64,000 nucleotides of DNA from Yamagishiella unicocca. Taxonomy: Eukaryota; Chlorophyta; Chlorophyceae; Chlamydomonadales; Volvocaceae. Within the stretch, counting starts at the first letter, position 1. Every line of letters starts with the position of its first letter. Of this stretch, positions 36,501 to 48,500 are shown in pieces. The DNA lies in NCBI GenBank assembly GCA_003116995.1, contig BDSL01000074.1:434001-498000 (forward strand). The letters run 5' to 3'. Both the position numbers and the translations under genes were made by a program. The notes under the pieces were generated by a model. That model had not been told where the DNA came from. It saw only the letters and a program-made list of their open reading frames with translations, and searched no databases.

Positions 36501-39500
36501 CAACGCGGACACCTACTGCCATAAACGCCACCTGCTCCCCTCCCCCTCCATCTCCCCTCCCCTTCCCCATCTCTACCCTCCTCCCCCCGATTTCCCCTCC
36601 GCCAGGTCCTCCGTTATCGGCGCCGACGTGGGTTACAACCGGCAGTACCGGCTGCTGCGAGCCAAGGGGCTGCAAGTGCTGGGGTACGCGGCGGGACCAG
36701 AGATGCTCGGACCATTGTACGGCGCCCGGTCAAACTACGACCGCGTCATGATCAGCTGCATGCCGCCGCCCGCCGCCACGGTGTGGCCCTGCAGCTTCAC
36801 CACTCTCTACCCTCCGTGGGGCTACAGCGGTGAGGCGCCACGTCCCCGTGTCTCCGAGTGCCCTTGGGGCTCGGAACCGTACTGCTGTGTTGGTGGGCTT
36901 TGGGTTCCATTCGACGGGTTGGCGAGTCGGCAGCTGCACAGATAACTTAAAAAAAGAAAAAGCCCGGTTCGAGCCCCCTCTGCAGCAAGTCGAGCAGGGC
37001 CACGCAGCAAGCACTACCAGACTGCAGCCCACAGCTAGACTGCAACCAACAGCCCGATCCTTGCTGCTGTCCCCAGCTCCGCTCCTTTCGCTGCTGCGCC
37101 GACTGCACCCTGGCCACCGCCCCCTGAGAGGCTGTGAAAACTCGTTGCGCCATGGCGCCTCCACCCCTAGTAGCACAACACCACACGCCAAGCGCACGAA
37201 GACCCCCGCCTTCCCATTCACTTACCAAGCCGGCAGCCTCATTGCTTCTCCCCCGCCGCCGTCATTGCTTGCACTCCCCCCCCCGGGGGTTCTTTACCTG
37301 TAACCCCCCGGGGAAAAACACACGTGCCAGGCGGCCCTGGCTCCGTCACCTGGCCCGACCTGGCCGCCCGCAACGCCACTCTGTACGGCGCGCTCGCCGC
37401 CAACGCCTCCAGGGAGGCCGCCCTGGAGTCCGTCCTGACTAAGGTACGACTGCACGACAAGATGTACGACATGGTCCTCGACTCGCTGTGGCGCTGGCAC
37501 GACCAGATGGGCGGCGGCGACGTTGTGGTGGACCTGACCCGGGCGGCGGTGGCCTGCTCCTCAGCCCCGGGCTCGCGGTCCGTGGTGTACTCCCCGGACG
37601 AGTGCCGCAACCTGGCGCCGGTGGTGGCCAGACCGGATGCCACACCCGCCTACCGGGCGCTGCGGGCGTGGCTGGCGGCGGGCGCCGCCGGGGCGCTGCC
37701 GCGGTCGGCGGCGGAGGCGCCGCCGGCGGTGCCGCCGCCGGCGGCCTGCCAGCCGGCGTGCGTGTACGGCACCTGCTCGTACAAGGGCACGTGCGAGTGC
37801 TGGGCGGGAGCGAGCGGTGAGCAGAGGTATCCTTGATTCCGGTACCGTTGGTGGTTGCTGATAGGAAGGTAGGGTCCAACTCCGCCTTCAGCCCGCCCGG
37901 CCTGCGCGCCCTGCGTGCCCGCAAAGTTGCCTGACGGTTGTACCGACCTCCCGTCGTACTTGCCGTACGCTCCAGGTGTGGACTGCGCGACCTTGTCCCC
38001 CGCCTCCACCCCCTCGGCCTGCAACCCGCGCGTGGGGATCAACCTGGAGGGCATCTCGGACTGGTCTCGGAGCTGGACGTTCGTGGATGCCTTCAAGGCG
38101 TCGAGGGAGTGGATCACGCAGGCGTTCAGCGGTGGGCGACTGGGCGGGGAAAGAGTGCCAGCCGAGGCAGAGGGAAGAAATCTCGTCGGCGGGGATACCA
38201 CGTGCTCGCGGGAGGGAGGCCGTCATCGCACACCTCCCTGCGTGGAAATGAAGGGTATTGGCTCGGTACGGCACTGTCGTACGACTTGTTGAGAGTGGGG
38301 GTCGGGTGTGGTCCAGGGGTGGCAGCGCATTTGGGTGATGCGGCGCCATGTTAGCTGCCCCTTCCCGCCTCCCTCGCTCCCTAGCCATCTAACGAGCTCC
38401 GCCGGGCTTCTTCCAAACGACCCGTGGGTCACCGATGAGCTCGCAGCCCCAGATCAGCCCCAGTGCCCATCCAAATGTGCCTTTTCTGACCCCGCTTGGC
38501 CCTCAGCTCAGCTCACCTCGTCTCGTCTCGTCTCATCTCGTCTCATCTCATCTCATCTCGCCCCCCTCCGTGCAGTTGCCACTTGGAGCACGGGCACGTC
38601 CGTCGACCTCATCACCTCCCCAGCTGCGTTTGGCCCCACCGCCCTGGGCTACCCCGCCAGCCTGGCACCCGACCAGAAGGTGGCAACCATCGTGCTGCGG
38701 GACATGCAGGGACACGCGCCGGGAGGTGGGTCGGTGGGTTGTTGGTGTCCCACATGGGCAGGGTGAAAATAGTTTCCCTTTGGGAAAATATCACGGAAGG
38801 GGAGGTGGTACGGATGATAGATGGCACACGCACACATATTTACTCTTCAAGCTTTGTGACGGGACCAGCGAACCTCCTGCCGTACGCGCACGTGGCGTGA
38901 CGGCAGTGGCCACGTCATCAGCCCCTTACAACCTCTGACGCCTCCTCCTTCCACCTCCCCCCGGGATCTGGATCCTCCTCCCGTTCGCGCGAGCCCACCC
39001 GACCACCCCGGGCTCCTTGTCGCTTTCCTGGTCAGTGGCGACCCACCGACCCACCGACCCACCGGCCCACCGATCCATGAGCGTTCCCTCACCCGCCCGC
39101 CACCCGTTGATCGGCCCGTCCACATCCGCACCCGCACCCAACCACCAACTGCCGGCAGGCGTGTATACCCTGCTGTACGACGGCAAGGGCTCCCTGGACC
39201 TGAGCTTGTCGGACGTCAAGGACGTGGTGTACGTGGAGGCGGGGCACGTGCTGGTCACCTTCAAACCCTCCACCGACTTCAACAATGGTGGGTGCCGCGG
39301 GACGCACGTTTGTCACGAAGCAAGAAACAGCCGGTGGAGCCAAACGCAGCTGCGGAGGTGATGAGGTCGACGAAACAGTCCAACAAGGGAGGATGGGATA
39401 GGGAGCGGCATGGTCCATAGCTGTGGGTCTCGGATCATGACGTGTGGGGGTGGTACTTGTTACAGTGGACTCCAAGTGTGGTGTGGGGCCCACTGTAACA

Positions 39501-42500
39501 GTTACGCCTTGTATGCCTTGTATTATGGTAATTTATACCGGGGGTTCTGCCCCCATCTACTACCAAATCTTCCTGCTGCGCACTGCTCGGCCCAGGCATT
39601 TCCCACACCCTTAGAAAGGCCCAGACCAGACGAGCCCAGGCCGCAACGAGTTTTGTGCCTTCGTTTTACCGTTTGACCATGGAGCTCGTGTCGTAGTCAT
39701 TACCTGCACAGTTGCCGCCGTGCCGACGTCCAATGAACTCCAGCCCCGCCGCCAAGCCCCCCTCACCTCCGGCTCCCTCCCTCCCTCCCCCGGCTCCGAA
39801 ACCACCAGGTATCCTGGTTGTCATTGAGCGCACCGACCCGTCCGATCCCCTCCGCAACATCCGCGTCCTCATGCCCGGATACGAGCGAGCCGCCGCCGCC
39901 GGCAGCCCCTTCCACCCGGCGCTGCTGTCCTTCCTCAGGCCCTTCGGAATGCTGAGGTTCATGGTACGACAACACAGGGGGAGGGAGGGGGGGAGGGAGG
40001 GAGGGAGATGGGACGATTTGCAAGTGAGGGATCAGCCCCTCTGAAACTACACTTCTGCATCGCACTGCTACATCGTGTGTATGAGGGGGTTGTCTCTTCT
40101 CCCGGTGGACGACCGCCGGCGCCAAATTGATGTGCTCCGCCACTGTGAGATTGGATCACGCTATCACCTTTAATCACCAGCAGTGCCACAGCAAGTAAAC
40201 CCTGCCATACTGTATCTTCATCGGCCTTCACACATCCTACTTAAGAGATGGAAGTGTTGAGACGATGCCTGTAAGTGTGAATCCGGCGCTTCTAGGGGAG
40301 GTTCAGGACCACACACCACACCTAGGAAGGGCCCGGCATAACCCGCCATCAAACTCCAGGTCCGATTGCGCGAGCGCAAAGAGTGTACGACGTAAAACAG
40401 TCTGTCGTACGATGATATGACGTGGCGTGTGCCCCGTGCGCCCTCAGGACTGGATGCACACCAACACGGCGGGCCTGCCGGTGACGTGGCAGGAGCGGCC
40501 GCGACCGCAAGACAGGTAGGTGGGAGGGACGATCATATTGCGTCTGCTTCGTTCGTAAAATCGAACTCGCCCCCCCCCTTCGCTTGGTAGCATGCGCGCG
40601 AGCCGGTGTCCGAAGGCTATGCACCCACTACATGTCCCCAGTCGCGTTACCGGTTCTTTTATTGTAACCCCTCGCTTGGTTCCTCGGGCGCAGAATGGGA
40701 ACACCGCCACTGGTACCCGTCGCCTCCATTTCTCCCGCCCAAACCTAAATTGGCTTCCCCGGCCCCGGGTCGAGCACCGCAGGTCGTACGCGGTGGCCCC
40801 CGGCGGCGTTCCCCTGGAGCTGATGGTGCAGCTGGCCAACACGCTGGGCGCCGACCCGTGGTTCAACATGCCCCACGCCGCCAGCGACGACTTCGTGGCG
40901 CAGTTCGCGGCGGCGGTGCGGGACACCCTGCGACCGGACCTCAAGGTGTGTTTACGGGGAGGGTTGAGAGGGGTGTGTTGGGGGTGTGTTTAAAAACCGT
41001 TTTACGCAACGGGGCAGGATAGTTGGCGCATGGCCGTCGGACACCAATTTTGTGGGCGCATTCTGGAGCACTGGAACCGACTGCCGGCAAACCTTTGGAG
41101 GCGGCCTGTCGGAGCTGTGTAAAAGAAAAGAAATAGAAAAAGGGGGGGTTGAGAGGGGTGTGTTTGGGGGAAGGCACGGGGCCCACACGAAGCCAATACC
41201 ATCAGCCCATCAGTGGCGTAGGTGTGTTATGCGGCGGGGCGGGGGCGAGGCAGAAGGGGCTGCGAGCAGCGCTGGGAGGAGGAGGGCCGTAGTACGGTAA
41301 GCTGTCGTAGTACGGCAGTGGGGAGCCCCTGCGAAGCCTATCTTGTCCGAAGTCCGGCTCGCTCCCCCCCACCACTGGCGGTGTGTTGAGATGGACACGG
41401 GACCCGTTCATGTGTGGGTTTCATCATGCCACGACGAGCGCCACTTGCTCCATTGTGAGCTGTTACGGCAACTCCCAGAAGACGACTGTACGTCGCACAT
41501 CAACCGGTGAGCCTATCACCCGCTCCCTCTCTTTATTTGGATCTGCTGACGTCACCGTTTCCCCCTCCGCGTCCCCCTCCCCCCTGCCAGGTGTACGTCG
41601 AGTACTCCAACGAGGTCAGTAGCGCGTGTTTGATACATTCGGTGGTGCGGAGGGAGATGTGGCTGCAGCAGCCAGCTGCTCTGTTGCAACGACAGAGCTA
41701 CGTTAATGTTCGTGCTCTCCCCCATTTCCCCCCCCCCCGGGTTTCCTCTCCACCTCCCTCCTCCACAGGTGTGGCACACGGGCTTCCCCGGCGGCCAGTA
41801 CGCTCAGGCCATGGGGCTGGCCATGAACCTCACCGAGCAGGGCAACAAGTGGTACGGTGAGTGGATGGGGGCCCTGGTTGGGGGCTGGCTGGATGGGGGG
41901 GGAGGCGCAGGTGCTGCAGGGACGTGGTGTTTTGTGTGTTTTAAGTATGCAGTGTTTTGTGTGTGTGTGTATGGGTGGGGGGATCACAAGGAAGACCCGT
42001 GTACGAAAGAAAAACCGTTGAGAACAGGCGTTTCGAGATGCATGCTGGAGGACTTGGTTGAGGAAACTAAAGACGGAGGGAGGGAGGGCTAGGGGTTGGA
42101 GCTGGCTGCGGTTGTGAAGCTGCGGGGGTTCGAGGAAGACCCGTGGATGCCAGAAAAAACCGTTTAGAACAGACGTTTTGAGATGCATGCTGGAGAACTG
42201 GGTTGGGGATACGAAAGCCGAAGGTCGTAAGTTGGGATTGGAGCGCGCAGGCGGGCAAGGGGATAGACAGGAAGATCAGAGTGAAGGCACGCACTGAGAG
42301 GTCCGATACTGGTGTGGTTGGCTGCCTGAGGCGCATGTGTATTAGACGACCGCGTTCCGGTCGTCCCCCCCACCCCCATCTCTCCGCTGGCCCACCACCT
42401 GCGCTCTCCTCGCCACTCCCCACCACCGCTGGTTACGCTAATTCCGCTGGTTCCGCTGGTTCCGCTAATTCCGCTAATTCCGCTGATTCCGCTGGTTCCG

Positions 42501-45500
42501 CTGGTTCCGCTCCCTCGCCCCTGGCCATCAGGTGGCGCCACCAACGAGGCGCGGCTGTGTTTCGTGGCGCAGCGCACCGCCAACATCAGCAAGATCTGGA
42601 AGGCGGCGTGGGGCGGCCAGGCGGGCAGGGTGGTGGTGGTGGTTTCGGGGCAGGCGGTTTGGTCCATCACCAGCTCCAAGCTGCTGTCGTGTGGCGGCGC
42701 GCACGCCAACATAGACGCCCTCGCCATCGCGCCGTACTTTGGGTCGTACAACAAGTCCCGGGACACGTCACTGGGCGTCTTCATGAACTCCACACTCCCC
42801 GGCCAGATAGGCGGCGTGATGGGCCTTGTGGCGCCGCACGCCGCCATCGCCGCGTCGTACAACAAGCCGCTCCTGTGCTACGAGGCGGGACAGGGCCTGG
42901 TGGGGGACGGTACCGCCAACGACCTGGCCATTCAGGTGGGTGGGTGGGTGTGTTTGCCCCGAGGGAGGGTGGCGGCGGCGGTCGTGTGTCTGTGGGGGTG
43001 GCGGGAGTCGAGGGCGGTCATGATATTGTCGTACATAAAGACGTTGATTTCTCGTGGAGTGTAGGAGAGCGCCTGGCAGGTGGGGCGGATAACCAATGCA
43101 AAGCCAACAGGGTGGGTTTTGCATTGGGACCAAGAACCAAAAACGGATTCCGTTGGTCGTTGATGCCACCGTTGCTGCCCCGGCCACTGCCCCGCAGGCC
43201 AACCGCGATCCCGCCATGGCCGACCTGTACCGCACCTACATGACCGGCCTGGGCGCCGCCAACGTCAGTCGCGTCGTACACTTCTCCAGCATCGGAACGT
43301 ACAGCCGGTACGGCAGCTGGGGCCTTGTTGAAGCGCAGGACGAGGACAGGCGGTATGCGCCCAAGTACCTGGTGGGTCGGAGGGTCGGTGGGTCAATGGA
43401 AACACAAACCCCTTGAAGCCCCCCGTCTGCCCCCCCAGCCATGTCTTCACCGCGACCGCCGCTGCCTATTTCCCTGCTGTCGTACAGGGCGTGATGTCGT
43501 ACATCAACTCTAGCCTGCAGTGCCCGCTGCCGCCGCCGCCCGACCCCGCCAGCTGCCCCGGCGGCTGCGCGGGCAACGGCGACTGCCTGCTCGACGGCAC
43601 GTGCCTCTGCTACAGCGGCTACAGCGGCGCGGACTGCAGCAGCGCCGCCTACACCGAGGTCTACAACTGCGGATACAAGTGAGCGGCGAGACGAGGGGAA
43701 AGCACGCAGCAGCAAGTGCAAGCGGTGCTGTGTCCCTAATCATTTCCTCGATAGCCGTCCTGCACAAGGGACATCTGCTTATATGTTTTCCTCGATAGCC
43801 TTCCTGCATCAGGGACACCTGCTTATATGTTTTCCTCGATAGCCTTCCTGCATCAGGGACACCTGCTTGTATGCTTTCCTCGATAGCCTTCCTGCATCAG
43901 GGACATCTGCTTGTATGTTTTCCTCGACAGCCTTCCTGCATCAGGGACACCTGCTTGTATGCTTTCCTCGACAGCCTTCCTGCATCAGGGACACCTGCTT
44001 GTGCGCCTTCGGTTCAGTCGGGTTGTGGTGTCGTGAGGGCCACACAGTAAGGTAAACGAAGGCACTCCCGCCCTTACCTTGCGCCCCGCCCCTGCTACTG
44101 CTTCGCCGGCTAGTTCCTGCCCTCCGCTTCCAATGTCGTGTGACCGGGTCTACTCGCCCCTCCGCCTCCCGCCGCACGCAGGTGCACCTTCGACCAGGGC
44201 TGGTGCAACGTCAGCAGCACCAGCCGCTTCACCCGCACCTGGTCCTGCACCTGCAAGCCAGGCATCACCGGACTCACATGCAGCGTGGTGTCCTGTCCCA
44301 ATAACTGCAGCTGGAACGGTGGGTGCGGCAGCCCAGTGACCCCTTCACAGAGCCGCAGCTGCCTGTTGTGCCGCCTCCCTCCCCCCTCCGGCTCGTCCCC
44401 CTCTTCACCGGTCTGCTATCCTCCCCTCCTCCTCCCTCCTGGGCCCCCCCCAGGTGACTGTCTGGACCAGGGCGTGTGCGCCTGCTACCCGGGCTACTCT
44501 GGCGCCGACTGCAGCCAGGATTGCGGCTGCGGAGGACACGGCCGCTGCGGCGACGACGGCGGCTGCGTGTGCGATGTGGGGTGGCGGCGGGGGCCCCAGG
44601 GCAAGTGCGAGTGGGACTGCAGGTGGGTGGGGTGCGGAGGGCGGGGTGGAGGCGGTGGTGGTGGTGAAAATGGCGGTTGCTGTTTTGTCCTTATCGCAGA
44701 AAATGTCGGATTCGGGGCACGGCACGGGGCACTGGTCTCTAACGGTAACCTCTTCCCAATCCCAACGACTCTTTCCCCTCCCTGGACCGCTACCCGCCCC
44801 CTGCCCCCCAGCGGCTGCGACGCCGGCAGCAGCTGCATCGGCCCTGGCGAGTGCGGCTGCGCGGCGAGCTGCGTGTACGGCGACTGCTTCGCCGGCCGCT
44901 GCCGCTGCTGGGCCGGGTACGGCGGGCCCGCCTGCAACGTCAGTGACTCGGTCGGCGCGGCGGCGCCAGCCGGTACGACATTCGTCCCCCGAGCGAACCG
45001 CGGGTCGTTGGCGGGCGTCAACCTGGGTGGCCTGTCGTACTGGGGAACGGATTGGACGTGGACTGACGTCATGAAGGGCAGCAGCAGGTGGTTCACCGCC
45101 AACGCAGCTGACACGTGAGTGGAGGGCGGGGCGGGAGGGGGGGGCTAGGGAGGGGAGGGGAGGGGAGGGTTGGACCTACCAGGCATGGCAGGAGCGCCTT
45201 GCTCGCGATTGCTTGACTGATGAAGGCTACAGTGAGCTCACGTTGATGCTCATGGATACTCGTAACCAGATCAGCCCTCACCTATACGACCCACAGGACT
45301 GGCCAAGTGGTCATTGCAACACCCCGCCTCAGCACTTCGTTTGCCGTACACGCTGTGCAGGGCCCTCGAGAACCCGTACGACACTGGCGTGGCTCTGGCT
45401 CTGCGCCCCGACGGCTACCCCTCCCGCCTGCCCCCCAACACGGTGGCGCACAAGCTGCTGCTGAGGGACGTGCAGCTGCATGCGTGGCCCGGCCGGTACG

Positions 45501-48500
45501 TCGTACTGTACGACGGTGACGGCCGGCTGGACTTCGGCTTCGACGCCAAGGTGACGAGCAGGTGAGCAACACATGCACATGGGGGTCTGACGGGCGGGAA
45601 GTGGGGTGAGGGGGAGTGCTGCTGGGTGGGGGGGAGTGGTCGCGCGTGTTTGGAGCCGTGGGCTGGAGCTGTAGTGGTGGGCTGGGGATGGCAGGCGGAG
45701 TAGCGGCGTTGCTCCCCGCTTCTCGCAGCGCCTTGTGTGTGTTTCGTGTTTCCCTCGTCCACTCCCCAGCGCCGCTGGCCTGCACCCGAAGTGCCACGCC
45801 CTCAGCGCTCACCGAGCTCTGCCCCTGACCCCGTCCCGTCGGAACACGTACCCTCCTCCACCACCACCCTTGGCAGACCCGCACGTCAAGCGCAGCCGTG
45901 TCCCTCTTTCCGGCCCCCCCCACTGGCTCTATATACTTTTGATACACCACGTCCGAACGGGACACCGCCCTGCTCCTCCGCAGGGCCAAGGGCCGCTTGG
46001 AGATCCTCTTCACCCCCACCGCCGACCTGGCCTGCGCCGCCACTGGCGCCGCCTACTGCACCGACAACGGTATCCGCCTGGTCCTAACCGCCACCAACCC
46101 CGCCAACCCGCTGCGCAACATCCGCATCCTGCCCTTCGCCGACGGCGTCGCCGCCTCCGCCGGCGGCCCGGGTGCCGGTGGTGCCTGGGAGGGCCGCCAC
46201 ACCCGGGCCCCCTTCCACCCCTGGTTCCTTCGGAGCGTGTCACGGTACGGCACCATTCGCTTCATGACGTGGCAGACGACCAACGGCAACAGCAGCTGGG
46301 CGGCCGTGCCGGGCGGCGGCGACGCTTGGTCCCGCCGTACGACACCCGCGCACGACACTCAGGCACGTGACGGCGGCGCCTCCCTGGAGCACATTGTGCA
46401 GCTGTGCAACCTGGTGGGCGCCGACCCGTGGGTCACCGTGCACCACCTGGCGGACGACGCCTACGTTGCCGCCATGGCGGCGCTGCTGCGCGACTCCCTG
46501 CGGCCCGACGTCAAGGTGTACGTGGAGCACTCCAACGAGGTGTGGAACTCGCTCTTCCCCCAGCACGCGTATGCCCGAACCCGCGGCCTGGCCCTGGGCC
46601 TATCCCCCGACCCCCTCGTCGCCGCATACCGCTACCACGCCCTTCGCACCACCGCCATCGGGGACATCTTCCGGGCCGCATTCGCCACAGCGCCCGGAGG
46701 CGGAGCGGCGCGAGTGAAGGTGGTTCTGGGCGGCTGGGGCCACCTGTGCAACGGCGGCGTGGGCTGTGGCGCAGTGGTGCTGCGTGAGACGCTGGGCTGG
46801 CAGGGCACGGCCGCCCGCGTGGACCTGTACGGCGTCACCGGCTACTGGGACTGCGGCCTGGGCTCAAACGGCCCCGCTGATGCGCTGCTGTCGGTGGAGC
46901 AGATGGTGGCAAAGTGTGACGCCGCGCTGAACGCCACTCGGGTGGCGGCGGCGGCGCTGGCGGCGGCGGCGGCGCCGTACGGCGTGCCGCTGATCACGTA
47001 CGAGGCCGGTCCGTCTCTGGTGGAGTCCTCCGCCATCTCCAGCGGCTCAGTGACGCCCAGCCTCACGCCCAAGCTCGTCGCGCTGAGCCGCCACTCGGAG
47101 ATGTACCGCCTGTACGGGTCGTACCTGCAGGCTTTCCAGCAGGCGGGGCTGGTGGGCGAAGGCCGGCCGTGGATGCAGTTCGTGAGCACGGCCATGCCGG
47201 GGAAGTACGGCAGCTGGGGGCTGCAGGTGAGTGGTGCGTTGGCTTGAGTTTGACGGGCTGGCAGCATGTTTGGCACCCGACAGGAACTGTGGTGGCCAAA
47301 AGCAGTACCTTAAAGCACCTTGAGCACGTGGTGATAAGGCCCTCGGGTGCGCCCTTCCCTTCCCCCCCTGACCCTCCCTGGTGCTCAGGAGTACACGGGT
47401 CAGGATCAGGCCTCAGCGCCCAAGTACCGGGCCCTCATGGACTGGCTGGACCAGCAGCGACCCGAGGGTCGGCGGCCTCGCTGCCTGTCGCTGTCAGCGT
47501 CCGGCGGCTCCGCGGCAGGCGTGGCGGGCAGCGCCGGCGGCGGCATGGCGCTGGGCGAGGGGCTGCTGCTGGGCCCCCCGGCCGTGCAGCTGCCGGCAGG
47601 GGGGCAGGTGCTGCTGCAGGTATGGCGAGGGGACCCGGTGAAGGGTGAGGGCGGCTGTAGCAACCTGGCACAAGTGGGGACAGGGGGTAGAAGCAACCTA
47701 GGGGGCACGAGGGATTTCGAGGAAGACCTGTGGCAGGAGGGAGGGTGAAACCCTCGTCCTGGAGAAAGGGAGACGTTGCACTGCAACCAACAAAAGGCGG
47801 TCCATCACCTACCGGCCGCATCCCAGACGCGGCCCGACCACCATACCGTTGCCGCCGAACACCCTGCAGAACCTCCTCTTTCTCCCCCCAGGGGCATGTA
47901 GCCATATGTCTCCTCCTGCTCACTTCCTCACTGCCCCTCCTCCTCCGGCTGCCCCTCCTCCTCCTGCCCCCAACAGGGCCGCACCTACACCGCCCGCTGG
48001 GCCACCGTTGGCTGGCCCTCAGGCCCCTCCCGCCCGCTGGACGTGACACTGTGGGCGGACTCGGACTGCGGCGAGGATGCGAGCCGGCAGCAGTCGGGGG
48101 GGCAGGTGGGCAGGGGGGGATGGAGCGGAAGACATAGGCAATTCTAGGAGCAAAACACGGACCTGACAAGCAGAGATGACTCACAGGAGATGACGCACGT
48201 CCGGTGTCACACACACACACATGCACACCACCCCGGCCCCATCCCTGGAGCAGGCCCTGCTAGTCCTCGCTGCGGGTACGGCACTGTCTCCCGCCGGGGA
48301 GCTGACGTGGCGAGTGCCGCTTCCCTCGGAGCTGCCGGCGCTGGCGGCTGCGGTGGGCGGCGTCGTGGCGGGCGCCAGTCGGGCGCCGCGCTTCTTCCTC
48401 CGCATCAACGACGGCCTAACCACCAACTACTCCGAGCCCTTCGACATCCAGCCGCCGTACGTCTACGTCACAGGTGTGGTGAGGGTGGTGGCGCGCTGCT

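Larger units (their letters stand above)
30697..37750 (+). other. GH-like module 1 (catalytic residues lost)
   Basis: About residues 55-605. It aligns with modules 2 and 3 at the YGGAWASANSMVFTDLMK start, TWRPDGYP, GRYVVLYDGSG and VEHLVQLANQV. Where they have EYSNEVW and YEAG it has EYGTDGPGW (Asp 316) and YAAG (Ala 420). So both putative catalytic glutamates are replaced. The C-terminal part is longer and diverged. It ends in an EGF-like Cys cluster (CVYGTCSYKGTCECWAG, completed by the next exon's VDC). Confidence 0.7.
37976..43525 (+). other. GH-like module 2 (putative catalytic residues intact)
   Basis: Starts GINLEGISDWSRSWTFVDAF and continues with GYPASL, GVYTLLYDGKG, DPLRNIRVLMPGYE, LMVQLANTLGADPWFNMPHA, VYVEYSNE joined to VWHTG, and LLCYEAGQGL. 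It ends YGSWGLVE...YAPKYL then GVMSYI. The SNE and YEAG glutamates sit where clan GH-A enzymes place acid/base and nucleophile. Confidence 0.7.

Noticed and set aside
38308..38575. Upstream extension of exon 13 of the GH-like gene (PNDPWVTDELAA)
   Set aside because: The frame is open and continuous, but no convincing acceptor of the right phase exists upstream and part of it is a TCTCR microsatellite. Left as a possible alternative in the gene entry.
43755..44009. Regular 44-bp repeats resembling a CRISPR array
   Set aside because: Units ab_ut directly with no unique spacers, and the context is a eukaryotic intron.
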